Notes under the pieces: generated by a model
Seen by the model: only the letters and a program-made list of their open reading frames with translations
Databases searched by the model: none
What the model was told of the DNA's origin: nothing
Program-made: the position numbers and the translations under genes
DNA from: Cyprinodon diabolis
Taxonomy: Eukaryota; Chordata; Actinopteri; Cyprinodontiformes; Cyprinodontidae
Length of the DNA: 64,000 nucleotides
Direction: 5' to 3'
Assembly (NCBI GenBank): GCA_030533445.1
Contig: CM060076.1
Location: forward strand, 11,882,501 to 11,946,500
Shown: in pieces, positions 59,225 through 64,000 of the stretch
Layout: the number at the start of each line of letters is the position of its first letter
Position numbering within the stretch: the stretch's first letter is position 1

Positions 59225-59816
59225 TGATTGGGTTCACTGAAGTCTGCAGAGATGATAGTTTGATTAGCTGGGCAGGCAGATGATTAAAGAGTCCTTTTGA
59301 TAATTCTGATTCTACCTTGACGGGGTCCAGGCTTCTCTTGTGAGAGAGGGAACCGTTGGGTCCAGAGACTGTTGGTTCAGCAGAGTACACAAGCAGCTGC
59401 AGCGTCTAGCTTCTGACTTTGAATGGCAGACCTTGATCAGAGTTTCCAGCTCTTCACAGAGAGCAGCAGGGGAAATCCAAATAGGAATCTTCAGGTTGGG
59501 CTCACCAGGGCTGGAAGGCAGGTTAAGCTCACCCAGAGCTTCAGGCTTGAGACAGGTTTCCTGTGAGCAAAGACAGAGGAAGGTTAGAACCAGTTTTCTC
59601 ACTTAGAGACAACTTAGATTCTTTCAGGTAACAGAGGCTCAGGTTGCTAACCAAACTAAGTTCAACACTGCGGCGTCGAAGGAAGGTCTGGCAGCTGCTT
59701 ATGAAGGGCAGGTCTCCTGATGAGTAGATGCGTCTCAGGTGTGCTGGAGGGCTCCAGCCCAGGAGACCCACAGCGCACTCTGCTGGTGGAAGGTGGTACA
59801 TCTCCAGATCCCAACA
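59225..59816 (-). mobile_element. LTR of family A, 3' truncated
   Basis: On the minus strand it starts TGTTGGGATCTGGAGATG at 59816 and follows the 11314-12027 LTR closely through TGCAGACTTCAGTGAACCCAA. It then breaks off at about 59225, losing roughly the last 120-150 bp including the ATGACA end. No target duplication is identifiable. Confidence 0.85.
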
Positions 59817-59994
59817 GTGAAGCAATTTATAAGGTCCAGTGTAATGTGACTTTTACAACCACATTTTCACATAATGACTACTGCTCAGTAAAAACCTGTC
59901 ATTTAAGAAATTATCATGTTTTAAAAGCACAAACCTCATATAAACAATTTAGAAGCTGTTTGTTTTTGTCTATTTAACTAGGGAATGAGATAAT
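59817..59994. other. Unassigned sequence between LTR pieces
   Basis: About 180 bp of AT-rich DNA without similarity to the LTR, separating the truncated LTR from the hairpins. Confidence 0.3.
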
Positions 59995-60059
59995 AAACAA
60001 CCCTAAAAGGGTTGTTTAACCTGCCTTCCAGCCCCTTCCAGGGCTGGAAGGCAGGTTAA
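59995..60059. repeat. Two adjacent perfect hairpins
   Basis: First palindrome: AAACAACCCT at 59995-60004 and its exact complement at 60008-60017 with an AAA loop. Second: a 19-bp arm starting at 60016 (TTAACCTGCCTTCCAGCCC) with exact complement at 60041-60059 and a 6-base loop. The right arm of the second is ordinary LTR sequence, so its left arm is an inverted copy of it. Confidence 0.95.
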
Positions 60060-60188
60060 GCTCAGCCAGAGCTTCAGGCTTGAGACAGGTTTCCTGTGAG
60101 CAAAGACAGAGGAAGGTTAGAACCAGTTTTCTCACTTAGAGACAACTTAGATTCTTTCAGGTAACAGAGGCTCAGGTTGCTAACCAAA
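60041..60188 (-). mobile_element. Internal fragment of family A LTR fused to pol
   Basis: On the minus strand the sequence from TTTGGTTAGCAACCTGAGCC to CTTCCAGCCCTGG matches the middle of the LTR at 11314-12027. It begins inside the last codons of pol, so U3 and the start of R, the normal pol end and the polypurine tract are missing. Confidence 0.85.
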
Positions 60189-61742
60189 CAAAGAGCTAGA
60201 AATGACAGGTTTGACTTGGGAGACATGGAACGTGGGATGGATGCGGAGATTCGCTGGCAGGTGCAGGCGGACAGCAGAGGGGTTGATTATTTGAGCTATC
60301 TTATATGGGCCGATGAACCGGGGTGACAGCTTCTTAGACATGGCTTTGAGGGGAATGTCACGTGTTGACAACCATACCTCTTGGCCTACGGTATAGTCAG
60401 GGGCAGGACGTCTTTTGGAGTCAGCGAAGCATTTAGTGGAGGCAGATGAGCGGTTGAGGGTGGTGATGGTGTCCTTCCAGATACGCTGACAACGGCGGCT
60501 GTGGTGATGGACTGATCTGACTGATATCTCTCTCTCGTCTGCAGGGAAGAGTGGAGGCTGATAACCGATGGAAACCTGGAACGGGGATAAACCAGTAGAA
60601 GCGGATTTCAATGAGTTATGGGCGTACTCGATCCAGGTCAGAAACTGACTCCAGTCAGTAGGGTTATTGGATGTTAGGCAGCGGAGAGTGGACTCTAGTT
60701 GTTGATTCATCCACTCCGTCTGCCCGTTAGACTGTGGGTGATAACCAGAGGTGAGGGAGGACTTACAGTTTAACGCAGAACAGAAGGCTTTCCAGACCTG
60801 TGAGATGAACTGAGGACCGCGGTCAGAGAGGATTTCTTGTGGAATACCATGGAGTCGGAAAACATGCTTCACGAGAAGCTGGGCCGTCTGGAAAGCCGTG
60901 GGAAGTTTCCTGAGGGGAATTAAGTGACAGGCCTTGGAAAAACGGTCGACGATGGTTAAAATGGTGGACATACCTCTGGAAATCGGGAGACCTGTGACAA
61001 AATCTACGGCGATATGTGACCAAGGACGGATTGGGACAGGTAGAGGATGCAGCAGGCCAGAAGGTGGTTGATGAGAGGTCTTGTTTCTGGCGCAGATGGG
61101 ACATGCCAAAACGTACTCCTTAACGTCTTTGTGTAGTGATGGCCACCAGAAACGTCTTGTAATGAGGGCAATGGTTCTGCTCACTCCAGGATGGGCGGAA
61201 AATTTAGCTGCATGCATCCACTGGATCAGTCGGGATCTGACGGAAGATGGAACATAAGTTTTATTTGGAGGGCCGTTACCTGGGTCAGGTTCAGAGGCTA
61301 GGGCAGAGTTGATGAGATCAGTGATCTCCCAGGAAACGACTCCAACAGTACAGGAGGCAGGAAGAACAGGCTTGGGTGTCTCAGGTTGATCAGTGGAGTA
61401 CAGACGAGAGAGAGAATCGGGCTTGACGGTCTTGGAACCAGGTCTGTAAGAAATAATGAGGTTGAAACGGGAAAAGAATAATGACCATCTAGAGTGACGT
61501 GGGTTGGATCGTTTTGCCGATTGGAGATAAGCCAGGTTTTTGTGGTCTGTCCAAACCAATACTGGATGCTCGGCCCCCTCGAGCCAGTGTCTCCATTCCT
61601 CCAGGGCGAGTTTAATGGCTAGAAGTTCTCGGTCTCCAACATCATAATTTTGCTCCGCTGGTGAGAGTCTACGTGAAAAAAAAAGCACAGGGGTGAGTTT
61701 TTTGGTCTGAGTCAGATTGCTGAGATAAAACAGCTCCAACAC
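60180..61742 (-). pseudogene. pol: Sushi-like Ty3/Gypsy pol, RNase H and integrase part
   Basis: The open frame holds the later part of RNase H ([19 protein letters not shown], then the [13 protein letters not shown] end) and integrase. Integrase has a zinc finger ([11 protein letters not shown] with CPICARNK), catalytic Asp in AVDFVTGLP and [10 protein letters not shown], Glu in [11 protein letters not shown], and the GPY module [10 protein letters not shown]. The chromodomain usual in sushi-ichi-type elements is absent: the frame ends [11 protein letters not shown] at a stop that lies in LTR sequence. It is separated from the reverse transcriptase part by a one-base expansion of a homopolymer. 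Confidence 0.88.
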
Positions 61743-63261
61743 CGGAGTCAGATGCGTCCACCTCTAAGATAAACTGCTTAGAGGGATCTGGTTGGATAAG
61801 GATGGGTGCTCTGGAAAACAGGTTTTTTAATTTATCAAAAGCGTTCTGGGCTTCAGGTCTCCATTGAAAGGTCTTCTTAACAGAAGTCAGAGTCGTGAGA
61901 GGTAGAGCTGTTTGACTATAGTTTCTTATGAAGCGTCTGTAAAAGTTTCCAAACCCAAGAAATCTCTGAAGCTGTTTGCGGTTTTCAGGTGTCGGCCAGT
62001 CCAGAACTGCCTTTATCTTGTCTTCGGATGGCTTCACCTGCCCGCCCTCGAGCACAAACCCTAAAAAAGTGACAGATAGTTGGTGAAATTCACATTTTTC
62101 TGCTTTCACAAAGAGTTTGTTTTCCAAAAGTCTCTGAAGAACTAGACGAACATGTTTCTTGTGGTCTAAGAGGTTCTTGGAGTAGATCGAAATATCATCG
62201 ATATACACAAAAACGAATACGTTCAAAAAATCTCTGAGGACGTCGTTGACTAGAGCTTGGAAGCAAGCAGGAGCGTTTGTGAGACCAAAAGGCATGACCA
62301 AATACTCAAATTGGCCTAAGGGGGTCTTAAAGGCTGTCTTCCATTCGTCTCCTTCTCTTATTCTAAGGAGGTGATATGCGTTTCTCAAATCGAGTTTAGT
62401 GAACACTGTTGCACCCTGAACAGGTTCAAACGCTGATGCCAGTAATGGTAGGGGGTACTTATTTTTGACGGTTATCTGATTTAAGCCTCTGTAATCTATA
62501 CAGGGTTGTAGGGAACCATCTTTTTTACCCACAAAAAAGAAACCAGCACCAAGAGCAGATGAAGATGGACGAATAATTCCAGCAGCTAGAGACTCATTGA
62601 TATATTTCTCCATGGTCTCGCGTTCAGGTTTGGAGATGTTGTATAGTCTACTGCTGGGAAGGGGGGCTCCTGGTAATAAATCTATGGCGCAGTCATATTG
62701 TCTGTGAGGTGGAAGAGACGTCGCACTGACCTTACTGAAGACTGGTGCCAGATCATGATACTCGGGAGGAACAGAAGTAAGGTCAGGAGAGTCCATCTCC
62801 CCCCTACCTCTAGGGGACTGAATAGCAGGAGCCGCAGAACGAAGGCATGACTCGTGACAGGAAGTGGACCAAGACTCAATGTGGCATTCAGCCCAGTTGA
62901 TATGGGGGTTATGACGTTCCAGCCACTCGAATCCCAGCACCAGAGGGGAGCATGCAGAAGGAAAAACAAAAAACGTTAATGTTTCACGATGGTTTCCAGA
63001 GATTAAAAGTTCTAGAGGTTGCGTCTGATGAGTGACTTGATGAAGCTTCTTTCCATCAATAGCAGATACTCTGAGAGGCTTAGATAAAGGGACAGTCTCA
63101 ATATTTAATTGCTGGACCAGATCTGAATCAATGAAATTTCTTTCACACCCAGAGTCAATGAAAGCCGACAAGGTGAGATTCTGGTTGGAGAAAAAAAGAG
63201 TAGCAGGCAACATCAGATGAGGAGTTTTTTCAGTTTTCAGATGGCCCGTCAGACTGCTCAA
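61669..63261 (-). pseudogene. pol: Sushi-like Ty3/Gypsy pol, protease and reverse transcriptase part
   Basis: The frame begins after the gag stop in the -1 frame relative to gag. It has the protease motif [12 protein letters not shown], reverse transcriptase with [14 protein letters not shown] and [12 protein letters not shown] (YIDD at 62205-62194), and the start of RNase H with [14 protein letters not shown]. It ends at an early stop just after a run of nine T (minus strand, plus-strand A9 at 61676-61684). The expected reading resumes in the adjacent frame, so this is a single-base frameshift. The general organisation matches sushi-ichi and relatives, the group from which mammalian PEG10 and RTL genes derive. 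Confidence 0.9.
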
Positions 63262-63536
63262 TTCCTCTGACGGGCCCTGGCTTTTGACTTAGCCGGACAT
63301 GAAGCAATGAAATGGCCAGTCTCACCACAGTACAGACACAGATTGCCTCTAAATCTTCGTTGTCTTTCCTCAGGGGATAGCCTTGTGTGTCCAATCTGCA
63401 TGGGTTCGACCTCCGCTCCATCTGAATGAGAGACTTGGACAGGCACAGAAAGAATCTGGTTTCTAGACTTTGGCTTGGAACTGGGTTCTGCGGGTCCAGA
63501 AAAAACAGAAGCATTGTTAAATGCAGGAGTTGACAC
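63258..63536 (-). pseudogene. gag: Gag C-terminal part with zinc knuckle
   Basis: The frame contains [15 protein letters not shown], a CCHC knuckle (C-x2-C-x4-H-x4-C), followed by a basic end KSKARARQR and a stop. It is out of frame with the capsid part upstream because of one extra T in a T4 run (plus-strand 63540-63543). Confidence 0.85.
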
Positions 63537-64000
63537 AGGAAAATTTAGAGTTATTTCTAGTTTGGAGTCTGTTATCCAGTCTGATGGTTAAACGGATTAA
63601 GTCCTCGAAACTAGCTGGTTCGTCGATTGTGGATAGTTCGTCTTTGATGTTATCATTTAAAGCCTTAAAATATGCACTCTTAAGTGCACATTCGTTCCAA
63701 CCTGAGGCTGCGGCTTTAACCCGGAAGTCAATGGAGAACTCAGCCACTGTAGAATTTCCCTGTTTTAAATTTAGCAGGGCTCGGGAATCAATTGTTTTAT
63801 CTGAGTCGTGGTTAAATACTTGGGAAAACTCAGATATGAACTCAGAAAATGTACAAGAAAAACTGGACTCTGAAGAGAACCTTGCCTCTGCCCATTCAAG
63901 AGCTCGTCCAGTGAGTTGAGAGAGAATGAAGGATATTTTTTTCCTATCATTCGGAAAACTGCCGGGAGATTGCTCAAAAAGTAAACGACATTGAAACAAA
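63517..64000 (-). pseudogene. gag: Gag capsid part, N terminus off window
   Basis: The open frame runs from the right edge and carries the retrotransposon gag domain: DRKKISFILSQLTGRALEWA, TVAEFSIDFRVKAAASGWNE and YFKALNDNIKDELSTIDEPA. It is cut short at 63517 after a frameshift. The true start, leader and 5' LTR lie beyond 64000. Motifs correspond one to one with gag at 18803-19854, so the element is a candidate autonomous partner family of the gag-only element. Confidence 0.88.

Noticed and set aside
8300..64000. Exons of rngtt, the next gene in the conserved block
   Set aside because: No guanylyltransferase or RNA triphosphatase motif was found on reading; the gene probably lies outside the window.

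Overview
The window is teleost fish genomic DNA. It is AT-rich with large intergenic spaces, spliced vertebrate genes and a dense load of fish-type transposons. Two host genes are recognisable, both on the minus strand near the left end: the first two coding exons of akirin2 (1237-2126, gene continuing off the left edge) and the whole coding exon of the cannabinoid receptor CB1, cnr1 (5799-7208), with a non-coding 5' exon ending at 7934. AKIRIN2 and CNR1 are also neighbours on human 6q15, so this is a conserved synteny block. No exon of the next expected neighbour (rngtt) was recognised. From about 8.3 kb to the right edge the sequence reads as intergenic DNA filled with mobile elements.

Layout. 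1-860: PIF/Harbinger-like remnant lying in akirin2 intron 2. 1237-2126: akirin2 exons 2 and 1, with two ZNF143/Staf-like motifs upstream. 2.6-5.8 kb: spacer and cnr1 3' flank. 5.8-8.3 kb: cnr1. 11314-12027: solo LTR with 5-bp target duplication. 12.5-13.4, 24.5-24.8 and 30.2-30.8 kb: dead LINE reverse transcriptase pieces. 16727-20577: a complete but non-autonomous Ty3/Gypsy element (two LTRs, GTTTT duplication) that carries only a broken gag and a repeat-rich second ORF, with an 11-nt match suggesting Tf1/sushi-type self-priming. 28776-30122, 34865-35492, 47280-48595 and 58430-58895: four hAT-type elements with exact 8-bp target duplications, the first with a palindromic MITE nested inside. 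39440-46247: an apparently full-length, recent Ty3/Gypsy element with LTRs that read the same, intact gag and pol, a tRNA-Pro primer site, a canonical -1 frameshift heptamer, and an in-frame extension behind a pol stop codon in a readthrough-type context. 46383-47087: a second solo LTR. 52.1-53.0 kb: deleted Tc1-like transposon. 57115-57623: TTAA-flanked MITE. 58.1 kb: tRNA-Lys-derived SINE. 59.2-64.0 kb: truncated LTR, two adjacent perfect hairpins, and a decayed sushi-like gag-pol whose 3' end is fused to LTR sequence.

The host genes do not form a pathway: Akirin2 is a small nuclear transcription and proteasome-import adaptor, and CB1 is a plasma-membrane Gi/o-coupled receptor. The rest shows successive retrotransposition, LTR-LTR recombination leaving solo LTRs, and cut-and-paste insertions. 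All calls come from reading the sequence; no database search was run.
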